DNA of 64,000 bases from Dipteronia dyeriana. Lineage: Eukaryota; Streptophyta; Magnoliopsida; Sapindales; Sapindaceae. The stretch is taken from assembly GCA_032871835.1 (NCBI GenBank), contig CM065301.1, positions 20,725,291 through 20,789,290 on the forward strand, read 5' to 3'. Positions 1 to 11,286 of the stretch are shown here, piece by piece. Below the pieces are notes generated by a model that worked only from the letters and a program-made list of their open reading frames with translations, had not been told where the DNA came from and did no database searches. Positions within the stretch are counted from its first letter, which is position 1, and the number at the start of each line of letters is the position of its first letter. The position numbers were made by a program, and so were the translations under genes.

Positions 1-753
1 ATTTTGATGTAAACTCGGTTGAGCCAGACCCGAAAAGGGTGAAGGAATGATGGAACCCGATAGTCTTTACAGAAGCAGATTCCCATGGCGTCGATGTTCG
101 GCCTAATGATGCCTTGGTTATAAGTGCCCGAATTAGCCATCGGGAATTTTGAAGAATTTTAATAGATAATAGAAGTTCAGCAGACATCCTCAATGTGGCC
201 GTCTATGACCAGCTAAGGCTAGAACGAAAAGATTTACAGCCTTTCCATACTCCATTAAAGGGGTTTGGAGGGATAGAAGTCAGGTCACTCGGGACGGTAA
301 AACTACCCGTGAAGATTGGAACAGTACCTTGCCAGAGGACTGTCCTGTTCGACTTCGTGGTAGTTGACTTAGACAATTGGCTGTATAATGTATTATTGGG
401 TCGGCCATTCCTGAATAAAACAAGGGCTGTAACCGCCATTTATGCATTAATGATCAAGTTCCCGACAGAACAGGGGGTCGGGATAGTCAAATGATCCCAA
501 GAGATGGCCAGAAGATCAAACATGTCGGTATACGAAGGCAAGAATGATGCTGAACAGGTGTGCACCATAATGCAGCCAAATCAGTGTAAAGAATCCTTAT
601 CATTCGAGTTGAATCCAAGGGAGGACTCAAATGAATCCAAAGCAGAACCAGTTGAAGGGATTAAAAGAACCAGATAAGGCGGTCAAGATCGAGGCTAACC
701 TGGGAGGAAAAAATCAAGCAAGACCTCACCAATCCGCTTAAAGAATACAAGAT
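1..753 (+). pseudogene. Retropepsin and PR-RT linker remnant of element A
   Basis: Frames in this stretch read as the aspartic protease region of a Tat-lineage polyprotein. A segment like EADxxGVDVRPNDALVIS is followed by LIDNRSSADIL near 155-195 and an uninterrupted stretch at 195-494 containing VVDLDNWLYNVLLGRPFLN. The family active site normally reads D-N-G-S-S-A-D; here the glycine is arginine, which should kill protease activity. Stops occur before and after (for example at 492-494). From about 500 to 753 the frame drifts through the acidic linker that leads to reverse transcriptase. The homologous part of element B is at 51,900-52,600 on -. Confidence 0.8.
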
Positions 754-856
754 CTTGGGAATAGTCGGCCATGAAGCTCATTGGATTGCTCGACCCAATG
801 GAGGGGTTTTACCCCGACCATGCAATTCCCGTTATCTAAAGATTTTTTATCCTTAA
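754..856 (+). pseudogene. Integrase C-terminal remnant fused to the PR-RT linker (deletion junction)
   Basis: At about 745-755 the linker sequence ends in TACAAGAT and runs directly into sequence that aligns with the C-terminus of the integrase of element B (48,901-48,975 on -), reading like GxxGHEAxWIARPxGGxLPRP. In element B these two parts are about 3 kb apart, with RT, two RNase H domains and integrase between them. A similar short word stands at both places in element B, so a deletion by short-homology recombination is the likely cause. The frame ends at a stop at 854-856. Confidence 0.72.
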
Positions 857-1460
857 TATATATATATTTATATTAAAATATTTTATTCTTTTTCTAGTCA
901 GGACAATATTAGTTGTGATAAATGTTAGCTATGGAATTTAAATCTTTGTTGATTTTTTACAGTAATAAATAAAATTACTCGGAATTTCCGAAAGAAAAGC
1001 ATCTAGCTCGGGATTTCAAAAAAAAAACATATGATAATAAGAACATATGGAAGAAGAGCATGATAATAAGAACATGCAAATAGAATTCTCGGGACCATCA
1101 AATCCCGAATGGGCGGAGAAGCTCGTAGGAGCATGCCAGCCGAGCATGCCAGCCGAGCATGGTCAAAATGACCTTCGCAAAAAGGCAAACCCGATGCACC
1201 AGACTTTGGAAAAATGCTCGGGACGCTATCGGGAGAAATTCCGGTGAAATGCGAAGCTGTGTTGATGCAATTTTTTTAAAAAAGAGCTCAACAATTCGGC
1301 AAACCCTTGGGCATAACAACTGGGGAGACGTCCTTGGTATTGCGTAAGGACTCGAACATATGATCATGGTGAACCTTGATGTAATGTTCGAGTAGCAACC
1401 GGGTATGAAACACAAGTGTAAACTTGCCTGTTTCAAGATGACTCGGTTAATAATAAAGAG
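857..1460. other. Spacer between pol and antisense ORF of element A
   Basis: No coding signal is seen. The stretch is AT-rich at 840-970 and then contains scattered copies of CTCGGG/CTCGAG-like words and a short direct repeat of GCATGCCAGCCGA at about 1131-1155. It aligns loosely with 48,360-48,900 of element B (revcomp), for example around the CTCGTAGGAGCA segment at 1120-1132. Confidence 0.6.
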
Positions 1461-1733
1461 CCAGTTTAATAAGATACTTGGCAATTGAAGTCATTCGGGT
1501 AACAACTGGTTTAATAAGATACTCGGTTAAGTTACTCGAACATGAAGAAGCCAGTTTAATAAGATACTTGGCAATTGAAGTCATTCGAGTAACAACCGGT
1601 TTAATAAGATACTCGGTTAAGTTACCCGAACATCGAAGTAGCCAGTTTAATAAGATACTTGGCAATTGAAGTCATTCGGGTAACAACTGGTTTAATAAGA
1701 TACTCGGTTAAGTTACCCGAACATCAACCAGTT
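1461..1733. repeat. Three tandem copies of a ~90-bp unit in element A
   Basis: The word CCAGTTTAATAAGATACTTG recurs at 1461, 1551 and 1642, giving periods of 90 and 91 bp. The copies are nearly identical, including GGCAATTGAAGTCATTC and the ending CTCGGTTAAGTTAC. A shorter, more diverged tail continues to about 1760. A degenerate array of related words lies at the matching place in element B (48,050-48,360). Confidence 0.9.
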
Positions 1734-1884
1734 TAATACAGCACTCGGCAACAATCAGCAATAATCAGATCAAGACCATTCAATTGAAAATAAAATAGAA
1801 TTTTATTGCTCCTAAAAGAATGGTTACAGTTCAAAGAATGGTTATGTACAAAAAAAAAATATAAATAAAGAATCAAAATTTTCT

Positions 1885-4811
1885 ACAGTTTTACAAAATT
1901 AAGGTTGCGAGGATTTCGAGCCTTTGCCAATACTCGGATCTGGCACCATCTCGTACTCACGAAGCAGGCTCTCATTAGTCGGCCAAGTGATATTATCGAC
2001 AATATCATCCCTCCACTGGCTGTAATCTTCACCCGGGACTGGCCCGACATCCGGGACTACACCCTCAACCGACTATTGACTTGCATAAAAGGTCGAGAGA
2101 GAATGCTCAGACAGAATCTTTAAATGCATGGGATGAGGCTTTTTGCCTTGACTACGACAGTAGGCTCTCCATTCCTTCATCTGAATCCGAAGAGATTCCA
2201 AGGACCGGTCCACGTGATGTTTGATTGACAGCTCCCAATTAGCTCGGGCCTTCTCAGTCGCCCTATTCTTAACTTTGAAGAACTCGCCGACCGAAACTAG
2301 CCCACTTTGAAATTCCTGAAAAAGTAGGGCATCGTAAGCAGGGGATCTTTTAAAATGATCCACCCCTTGGACTTCAAGTTCCAACCTGGCCTCTCGGGAA
2401 AGGGATTCAACTGTCAGCACTTGGCGCTCCAGATCTTCGATTTTTTTATCATACGCCGACTTTGCCTGCCCCGCCTCCTGCTCGGCCTTGAGCATGGATT
2501 CTTCAGCAGAAGATAGAAGATTTTGATGTGATGCAACCTTCTCCTCTGCCAAAGATGCCTTCTCCTCGGCTTCAACCTGCTTCGCCAGACAATGGTCGGT
2601 AAATATCTGTACAGAACCGACCTCCTGCTGGTAAGCTTTCTCTGCTCGAGCACGACCCTCCTCACTCGCCTTTAGCTGAGCCTCTAGACGCTTTATTCTA
2701 TCGGCTTGATGTTGTTGCGTCTGAATAAGCTCAGCAAGTTCGGCCACCATCTGCAAAGGGATATACTTAGAAATCTGGCAGAAGCAAAACAATAAAGGAG
2801 TCAGATTTAACTGAGTCAGATTTAACTTACATAAGATGCGCCGTTGAAAACGGTTTGAAGACGCTCGGACAGTGAACCATCTCTAAAACCTCTCCAGCTG
2901 TCCTCCCTGATAAAATCCCGCCCGAAGAACATCTCCTGTAGCATATCTCGGGGAGAAAGATTTGAAGAAACCCCCGAAGGTTCAGCCCCCATATCTCCAA
3001 CCTCGGGGGTAGAAGAAGCCCTACTCGGTTCTGAAGCGGCCACATCTTATGATGCTCCAGCACCAACACTCGGGTCAATCTCATCCGTAACATCTTCGTC
3101 GCTGGAGTCAATGAATGAGACTACCCGAGAAACTTTGAGAGGACGAGACGGTGAACTAACTGCCTTTCGCTTCTCACCCCGAGAACGGTGGAAGTTAAGA
3201 TCAACAGCAGGATCTTCCTGCGGATAGTCCCAAAAAGACTCAAAGAATTCGGCACATGCAGGCACTTGATCCGTCAAGACGTTGCCACCGTCGCCAGCTT
3301 CAAACCTTCTAACGGGCTCTTCATCAGGACCTTCATATTGCCTCTCCCTATTTTCAGGCAGTTGAGTGTCAGTTGGCTCACCTTGGCCACTTGGACCAGT
3401 AAAATCCTGAGTAGAAGGCTGAGCACCCCGATCAACGCACTTGGGAATTTGCTCAGCAATATCAGTTTCCTCATCAGGCTCGGGTGGAGCAATACCTTCA
3501 TCTCCCTGACGGGAAGCTTCCTTTCTACTCGCTTGCAGAATCGCCTTCACCTGGCGAGCCTGAAGATTGCTGACGACGTCCGTATCGAACACTAGTAAAA
3601 AAAAAAAATTCATGTCAGAAAAGAAAATGAAAAGCAGAAAAATACAACAGAAAGGGCGTCGGGTTACTTACATAGCTTGCGATGGTCCAAAATCTGTCTG
3701 AAGAAGTCGAGCTTTATCAAATCCTCCTCTTTAAAAATGTAGCTCTTGCTCCTCTTCTCCAGAGTACGAACAGCTGCCCGAGTCAGCCTCTTCAACTCAG
3801 AATCGCTATAATCAATTATTTTCTTGTCCACGCTTTGGGGGAACAGAAGAAACAGGGGAACACTCAACACCTTTCGGGAGTCCTCAGATCAGACAGTGAC
3901 GTTGAGCTCGAGAGCCCCTCCAGTAAAAAACCAACTGTTCTTCCAGAACTTGTTGGATGCAGGGAATCCCCATACAAAACCCTTCTTTTTTGGGTCAGCA
4001 GAGGTATCTACCTCCCGATTCACCTTTGCTTCTTGGGGACCCAACCGTCCGATGGAGTAGATGCAAGAAAATATGTCCCCATCTTGCTAACCTGCATCAG
4101 CGTAAAGAAATGCATGATTTCATTGAGGGAAGGCGGCGAAAGGTTCATTCGACTGAACATATGCCACATGCACATCAAGATTTTATAACTATTCTTGGCC
4201 AATTGAGCTGGGGCTATCCCTGCTTCAGCCAAAAACCAGGCAATAAAAGGCTGAAAGGGAAGTGTAACGCCACAACATAGCATCGATCCATAAATCGCGA
4301 CCATACCCTCAGGAGGATTCCACACGGCTCTATCCCCCGCAGGAACCAAAGTGACCCAGTCGGGCAAGTCGAATCGGGAGCGGTACTTTTCTATTTCAGC
4401 TGGCCCGACCACGTTAGCCTCAGTATCAAAGCCACTCGGGTGAGTATCAGAAAACGAAAGACGAGACGCCCTGTACACTTCATCAACGTCACCCTCGTTA
4501 ACAGTCTGTTCCCTGGTCTGAACGCTGCTCGAGCCGTGCTTGTATACCTTACTTCTGCTCTGATGTTTACCCATCCTTCGAAAAGATACCCTGTGATCAG
4601 AAATATCAGAATCAGAACTAGATGGAGAACTAGATACAGGGCTGAAAGTGACGTCAGGGTGAAGCCTAGAAACATCAACTTCTAAGAATGGAGGTTCATC
4701 TATTGGGATATCCCCCAGTAATCGTTTAATGCAAGATACTAACTGGAAATCATCACGTTCTAATGCATCAAAAGCGATTTTAAAGAGACGATAGCGGGAA
4801 GATGGCCCCAT
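1885..4811 (-). pseudogene. Antisense ORF (aORF) of element A: 'gypsy-type putative transposase' domain plus coiled coil, three exons
   Basis: The gene opposes gag-pol. Exon 1 (4811-3672) begins MGPSSRYRLF and contains a segment of the kind grouped as plant 'putative gypsy type transposon' (PF04195-like): FIAWFLAEAGIAPAQL, MFSRMNLSPPSLNEIMHFF, and after a frame break near 4020, KNSWFFTGG. A GTAAGT donor follows 3672; intron 1 (3671-3592, 80 bp) ends in CTAG. Exon 2 (3591-2831) is acidic and low-complexity with one in-frame stop near 3047. Intron 2 is 2830-2751 (GTAAGT...TTTTGCAG). Exon 3 starts at 2750 with MVAELAELIQ and is a long coiled coil (heavy in E, A, K, Q), with a stop at 2073-2075 and degraded sequence to about 1885. 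The splice positions match element B. The function is not known; it may be a regulatory or structural protein. Confidence 0.78.
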
Positions 4812-5312
4812 TAAAACTAACCTTGAATTGAGATTGATGCAAGATCTTCAAACGGAGAATCGCGAACTTCTGGATAAAAAAAAATCTGAAGTTTAAAGAA
4901 ATTTATGCTGAAAATTATTGAGAATAAACCGACGATGTCTCTCAGCAAAGAATTTAAAGAAGAGACGGCACAAAACCTTAGGATTTCAAGGCGGGAAAAA
5001 ACTTATGACGAAAATCGATGACGTAGGCGGCGCTTGGGGAAACGCAAAAATCATTTCTCATCAATGATATTGAAAAACAGAGAGATGAGGGACGCATGTC
5101 GAAACAGGAAGTAGCCTTCGACCGTCAGAACTTCAAAAAGTCGCCATCATTTAAGATCTCGCGTGATGAAGCGAAGCGAATCGAAATTACAGGGTCACCA
5201 TTAAGACGAGCCATTATGACAAGACGGCTATTCTGACAAGTGAAAATTAAGACGATTAAAATACTCTTGCCCAAAATGAAATTTACTCGGTAAAAATATT
5301 TTAAGAGGGTAT
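4812..5312. other. Spacer between aORF and 3' LTR of element A
   Basis: No ORF of interest. On the minus strand this is the 5' untranslated side of the antisense ORF, so any antisense promoter should lie here or in the LTR. A purine-rich tract (TTAAGAGGGT, 5301-5310) just before the LTR is the likely polypurine tract for plus-strand priming. Confidence 0.55.
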
Positions 5313-6459
5313 TGTCGTATGTGAATTTTACAAAGCATACACGTCATTGACAGGAAGGAGAAAATAGCCAGGTGGACACCCAAATGGGCACTCAGGAAAT
5401 ATCCAACGAGGCATCATTAAAGAGAAGAAAAGCCCGAGTAAACATATATAGAATGAAACCTACTCGGGGTCAGTTAACAACACTCGGAACTGGTTAAACA
5501 ACGATTCCACTCGGGCTCAAACGGTGCTACTCGGGACCATCAGGTATTACTCTTACTCGGGAATAAATACGACTCGAGTAAGAACTTGGTGCTTATTTCA
5601 CACGGATTAAGTCATTAAATACGCGAAGATATCCATCAGGAAGGAATCCCAAATAAAATGGAACATTAAGTTAGAAGAGTCCCCAATCAGGAAATAAATT
5701 GATTTCTTTACGAAGACTACATTTTTATAAGGAAACAAGTCCAAATTGAACTACACTACTAGAATCCCACTCAATTTCCATAAGAGACTCCGAAACAGGA
5801 AAGAAGACAAATCAACCTCAAACAAGTAACCGAATCACAATTAAATACAAAGATCTTGTATTACTTGTACAAAGCAGATTAGGGTTCTATAAGCATATAA
5901 ATAGACCCATAATCTGGCTCCAAAAGATATAGGCAATATAGTACACAACAAGCAACAGAAAAATACAGAGAGAAGAAAGAGAGATCGAGAGCTTGTAAAC
6001 ATTATATTTTCATAGTGTATTTTGGCTTGGTTGATCCTTCAACCACCCGTGAGACTCCGAAACAGGAAAGAAGACAAATCAACCTCAAACAAGTAACCGA
6101 ATCACAATTAAATATAAAGATCTTGTATTACTTGTACAAAGCAGATTAGGGTTCTATAAGCATATAAATAGACCCATAATTTGGCTCCAAAAGATATAGG
6201 CAATATAGTACACAACAAGCAACAGAAAAATACAGAGAGAAGAAAGAGAGATCGAGAGCTTGTAAACATTATATTTTCATGGTGGATTTTGGCTTGGTTG
6301 ATCTTTCAACCACCCGTGGACGTTTCTCCGGTCATCGGAGTTTTACCAAGTAAAAATTTTATCTTCGTTACTCTCTCTGAATCTCTTTCTCTTTGAATTA
6401 ATAGCCGAAATCCAATCCTTATTAGTTTTTCTGATACAATCCAGAAATCGATGTCAACA
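5313..6459 (+). repeat. 3' LTR of element A
   Basis: Starts TGTCGTATGTG after the purine tract and ends GATGTCAACA, i.e. TG...CA. The first 40 bases align with the LTR of element B read on its own strand (both contain GTCATTGACA), and the end matches the CAACGTCAACA end of element B. The length is 1147 bp, of which 267 bp is a tandem duplication; without it the LTR is about 880 bp, close to the 837 bp of element B. Confidence 0.88.
5784..6317. repeat. 267-bp tandem duplication inside the LTR of element A
   Basis: The word GAGACTCCGAAACAGGAAAG begins at 5784 and again at 6051. The two copies are almost identical over their whole length, differing at a few bases such as ATACAAAGATC/ATATAAAGATC. 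The unit contains TATAAGCATATAAATAGACCC, which looks like an LTR TATA box, so the promoter core of the LTR is duplicated. Confidence 0.93.
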
Positions 6460-7295
6460 ATATTCCATTATTGACTTAAACATTGTGTTAAGTTATGTTG
6501 AATTTGTATTTTGTGTGTTCTTAAATTTTATATTTCTTGTCTATTTTTTTTCTTATACGATTGTAGTTATGGAACCAATTGACACACCAACATCTCCGAA
6601 AAAAGTATGAGGAATTGCAAGATTGGTAATAAATCGAGCCAATGAAAAAAAGATAGTTGTGCAATTCGATGAATGTAGAGTTCCAGTTGGTGAGGAAGGG
6701 AAAAAACTTAGAACTGCTATTGGTATATTTGCACGTATAACGATACCACTAACTTTTACTGACCGTAGAAAAGTGCCAGATCATGTGAAAGAGATGTTGT
6801 GGGAGTGCATTATAGTAAGTTATTTATTACACTATTTTAATTGCTTAATTTTTTTGTTGTTTAATTTTTTTTTTTATGCTTTTAATTGCTAACCGATAAT
6901 ATTTGATAATTTTAGGCTAATTTGAGTTTGATCTTCAAGCTAAAAAGAAAATTATTTTATCAATTGTAGAGAAATTCTGGACATTCAGGAATACGCTTAT
7001 AACAAAATACATAATTCCATTCATGAATAGACCTGAAGCTTTAGAAAACCCACCTTTAGTTTACAATTTCATCCAAAAAAAAATGAATGGGATTCAATTG
7101 TTGCTATACGCTGATCTGAACAATTTAGAGTATTCAAACTTGAATTCTTTTTTCTTTATATCATGATCATTTTGTAAAGTTGATAAATCATATTTCAAAT
7201 TTACAGGTACTCTGTAAGAAACATAAACTCATGCAAAAAAAAAGTATCATCATCGACTGAGTCGGGGTGGTTACGTGGCTTTAAGTGAGAAACTG

Positions 7296-8258
7296 GTGAG
7301 TGTATTGTTAACCGAACTTTGGAATAGGAATTTTGATTAGCACCATCAACCCGCTACCAGGTAGGCTGTAGGGGGTATGTACCTCATACCTTGGTGATAT
7401 CATATATGAATAAGGAGTATGGTGCAATAGGTTAGAGACAATCACCCAGCCCGTCGAGGCTTCGAGGATGAGGAAGAGAAATGATGATTGAGGTTCTCCC
7501 GCTGATGCGAAGGGTTGGTTCTGGTTTCTAGTCCACCCTGATCTTGGTACCTAGATGACTAGGTCCTGGTACTTTGTCCTGGTACCGAGTCTATTTTCTA
7601 GGTCTCCCCTGTAATTCCCATATCTAAATAGCATGGATGGAGAAAGGATTAAAGAGCTAGCACTACACACATGCATAATAAAGGAGATATATGGGATAAA
7701 GACAAGTTTTTTGGTAGAAGTAGATTGACCAATGGGGAAAAAGAACCACGAATGATCATATGCTAAAAAACCCCTAGGCAGTATCCAAAGGAAAGAGAAA
7801 AACTCTTCCGTATATATATATATTAAGAAGTGCTCTTCGGAGCTTACAAGAATTGCAAAATAGTACAATCATAGTGCTCCAGAGAGCTTACAATAGTAAT
7901 AGAATGTTAAACGATACTGATACTTTCCTGGCAAAGGTAACACATGTAGCTTAGATGATACCATTATAATGGTGTAAGGAGAATTTAGGTGAGGTATGTA
8001 GGCTTCTCTTTTTCTTATTGATTTCTAGTTCCTCTCAGAAATCCATTTTGGCGTTCTCTCAATGGGTGATTTCTCGATCAGATCTCCGAGAGCCCATTCT
8101 TAGAGAGAGTTTGGTCATATTTATGTCATAATTGCTTGCAGGCCACTCCGTCAATCTAGTTAGTCAATTCGTAATTATAGGAACAATGGTTTGGTATTGA
8201 TGGAGTTGACTCATTAATGGCGTTGTGAATAGCCATTAAAGAGTTAACAGATTACTCA
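7296..8258. other. Left part of oversized intron of the Transposase_24-type pseudogene
   Basis: The GTGAGT donor at 7296 and the TATATAG acceptor at 10271 suggest an intron of about 3 kb swollen by repeats. This part has a cluster of GGTAC/CTAGGTC words at 7350-7600 and, from about 8190, copies of a diverged unit built on CATTAATGG-GTTG. No protein-coding signal was recognised. The GGTACC-type words recur at 9640-10,130, which could mark the subterminal repeats of one inserted DNA transposon, but I could not fix its ends. Confidence 0.45.
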
Positions 8259-8261
8259 TTA

Positions 8262-9328
8262 GGGGTCGTTTGGTATAAGGTAATCAAAATAATGTGATTC
8301 CCGGAAAAGTTAAACACAGTAATGTGATTCCTAGGAAACTTGTATACGTGTGTTTGGTTATGCATGGGAATATCAAGTAACAGTGTTTGGTTGTACGTGG
8401 AAATTTGTTTTTTTTTTAATTATAAAAAATTAAAATAAATAAATTAAAGTCATCTTATATTGTTTTATAAAAAACAAGATCCATTTCTCAAATCTGTGTT
8501 TCTTTCATTTCTTTCGTCCATCTCTCTTTGTCTTATCTCCATATCTTCGTCGCCCTTACCTCCAAGCCGTAATAGTCGTCACCTCCTCCAGCCAAATTCT
8601 TGATCTTCGTTGTCGTCTTCATCGAAGCTCGCCATCGTAGAAGCTAGCCGTCGTCATTTTCATTGAAGCTCGCCCTCGTCGTCGTCATCATCGAAGCTCG
8701 CCACCGTCGTCATTGTCATCATCGAGCAAACCTAGATCTTTTGATGATGATAAATTGTCTCAAAAGTCAAACCCAAATTTTTTTTCCTAGATGCTTGTCT
8801 CCTGCAATTTTTTTTCCTGCATTTTCGGTTTTATAAAAGCTATTTTGGTGATGATATTGGTGACGACGAGAATCTGGGTTTGATATTCATATATTGCAAT
8901 TTTTTCCTGTAAGATATTGGTAATGATGACAACGAGCATCTCAAATAATCTCGCCGCCGTCTCCTGTAATTTTTTTTCCTTTTGTGTTGGTGATGATGTT
9001 TGGGATGCTGATTTGGTAATGATTTAATAAAAGATTATTTGTGAATTATGATTGTGTTTTGATTAGGGATTTCAAAAAGGAAACTACGGATTTTTTGTAT
9101 TATTGTTGAGAAGCAACGTGAAGAACAGAGAACAAGAAAGTAAAATAAAAATATTTTTTTAATGATGATGGGTCCCACTGTGGGAATTAGATGAAGGTAA
9201 TCTGAAACCCACCTATTTTGATGGGAATCACTTTCCCGGGAAGTGAAAAACCCAAACTTGCTACCAAACATGAGAATGCTTTGAGATTCTCATTCCCATG
9301 TAAAGATGTCACCATACCAAATGGCCCC
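8262..9328. mobile_element. PIF/Harbinger-type non-autonomous element, TSD TTA
   Basis: The ends read GGGGTCGTTTGGTA and, on the other strand, GGGGCCATTTGGTA. TTA stands immediately outside both (8259-8261 and 9329-9331). A G-rich TIR plus a TTA target duplication is the signature of PIF/Harbinger and its Tourist-like derivatives. The length is 1067 bp, with no transposase ORF recognised. The interior has a run of GTCGTC/CATCATCG triplet-like words at 8540-8730. Confidence 0.85.
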
Positions 9329-9329
9329 T

Positions 9330-9600
9330 TAATGGGTTGTGATGATTATTAGAGAGTTGACTGATTACTCATTAATAGAGTTGTAGATGACCATTAAAGT
9401 GTTTATTGATCATCATTAATGAGGTTGATCTCCTTCATTAATAGGGTTGACTATCTCCATTTATGGGATTGACTGATCATTAATGTTGTTGTAAAAGACC
9501 ATTAAAGAGTTGATTGATCTTCATTAATGAAGTTGATTATCTCTATTAATAGGGTTAACTATCTCCATTTACGGCATTGTGAATTGCTGGAGAGGTCAAC
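9330..9600. repeat. Diverged tandem repeats built on CATTAATGGxGTTGA
   Basis: Words such as GACCATTAAAGAGTTGA, CATTAATAGGGTTGACTATC and CTCCATTTATGG recur at irregular spacing. The same words stand left of the Harbinger-type element (8200-8258), so that element landed inside a pre-existing repeat array. Confidence 0.7.
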
Positions 9601-9825
9601 TTTCTCTTCCACGTTGCTGGAGAAGAATATGTTGAATCTGTATCTTCGGGGTGTGGTACCTTGATGTACCGGTCCACTTATGCTATCGTAACACTTGTTC
9701 TAGCATGCTGGCACTTTCTTGGTACCTTTCTTCCTACTGGGTGGAGAAGGCGTGCATACTGAATTTGTCTTGGACTGATATCTCGGTACTTAGGTACCAA
9801 ATTGATTTCAAGGTAACTAGATACC

Positions 9826-9905
9826 AGGTAGGAGGTATCTCGGTATCTAGATACTAGGTAGGAGGTATCTCGGTATCTTGATACTAGGTAGGAGGTATCC
9901 TGGAC
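9826..9905. repeat. 30-bp tandem repeat (2.7 copies)
   Basis: The unit begins AGGTAGGAGGTATCTCGGTA and recurs at 9826, 9856 and 9886 with only one or two differences. It lies within a wider cluster of GGTAC and CTAGATAC words (9640-10,130). Confidence 0.9.
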
Positions 9906-10859
9906 GGGTTACAAAATGGTGTCGAGGTTCTCAGGTACCAGATAGATATCCTTATATCAAAGTACCAGATATGAGGTACCAAGATGCTAGCTCTGCTTGA
10001 TATCTGGCAGTTTTGGAGAACTGATGCTAACCTTTTTCCGGATAGTGGTAGTGAGGTACCTTGATTGTGTGGGAACCGACCCTGATATAGAACCTGCTAG
10101 GTAAGTCTAACCAGGTACCAGGCAGATGAAAAATTCTTCTTTGGATCCTTGCCAAAAAAAGCTGTTAACATGTATAAATGTTTTTTTTTTAATTTTAATT
10201 AATATTCTTGGTATCTTATTACTTTGTTAGTCAATGGTTTTTTCGTCTTATTTTAATTTCCTTTTATATAGAAGAAACAACGCAGTGAGAATGCAGTTAT
10301 AGATAGAAATGAATTGTGGATGAAAGCTCTTGAAAAAGAAAATAAATAATATGACCCAGAGGCATTACCCGTTGTAAAGAAGATTGTAAGTATACGTTCA
10401 TCTCAAATTAATTCAACTGCATATTTATTGATAACATATAATGACATTATTAGGTATATGTTTATCTTCAATTAGTTTTTGATGTTTGTATGATGAGTTA
10501 AGAAAACAAGTAGAGATGGGAAATGTGTCATTTTCTAATGATGAATACATTCTTACTCAAGCATTTGGTAGTAAAGAACATGCTAGTTGAGTTAGGGGCG
10601 TTGGGAAATTTGTCACTCTAACTCCTTACTTCCACACGCTTAACCTACGTGCTGATTGAGAGAGTAGGGATGGTAAAAACCTGGGTCCAGGTCGGGTATT
10701 TCTGGATCTGGCTGGGTACCCGGGTTTACACAATTCAGGTATCCGCCCGGGAAAAACCTGGGTTTTAAAATCTGGGTACTCGGCTTGAAAAAAACCCGAT
10801 TAGGTATCTGGGTACCATACCCAGGTTTTATCTGGTTTTAATTAATTAATTAATTTACA

Positions 10860-11225
10860 ATTTTTTAAAATATTTTATTTTTTACAATTTAAATACTACA
10901 TTAATTAGGATAAAGTAAGCACACCAATATCACAATATTAATAATATAAAATGACACTCTGGAAAAAACATTAAATATTCCGTTGACCCACATTTCACTC
11001 GTTTTTTTTTTCAATTAATTACAAGATTGGTAATTTGTTTTTATTACAATTTTTTTAATATTATTTTTTTACGATTTAAATACTACATTAATTAGGATAA
11101 AATAAGCACACTAATATGACAATATTAAAAATAGAAACTCAAATCTCAGGTTAAACATTAAATATTACATTGACTCAAATTTCATTCTCTTTCTTTTTCA
11201 ACTAATTCCAAAGCAGGTGGTTGTT
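10860..11225. repeat. 187-bp tandem duplication in the outer hAT-like element
   Basis: AAATACTACATTAATTAGGA occurs at 10,891 and 11,078, and the following 150 bases also align (AAGCACAC, CATTAAATATT, TTCA-rich tail), giving a period of 187 bp. Confidence 0.8.
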
Positions 11226-11286
11226 AATTAGAACTCAATTTCCATACAAACTAGGGGTGTCCATGGTTTAGTTAAACCGTCAGTTG

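Larger units (their letters stand above)
1..6459 (+). mobile_element. Tat/Retand-type Ty3/gypsy LTR retrotransposon, element A (5' part outside window)
   Basis: The order on + is a retropepsin remnant, a junction into the integrase C-terminus, a repeat-rich spacer, an antisense spliced ORF on -, a purine-rich tract near 5303-5311 and a 3' LTR ending in CAACA at 6459. The same arrangement is seen in mirror image at 46,031-55,775 (element B), which supplies the full domain order. An antisense ORF between pol and the 3' LTR is known from Tat-lineage (Retand-like) elements. The element is non-coding as it stands: reverse transcriptase, RNase H and most of the integrase are absent. The 5' LTR and gag lie left of the window, so its TSD cannot be confirmed; the 5 bases after the LTR are ATATT. 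Confidence 0.88.

Noticed and set aside
3188..3595. 135-codon + strand ORF in element A
   Set aside because: Lies opposite the acidic exon of the antisense ORF and has no recognisable motif; it is a shadow frame.
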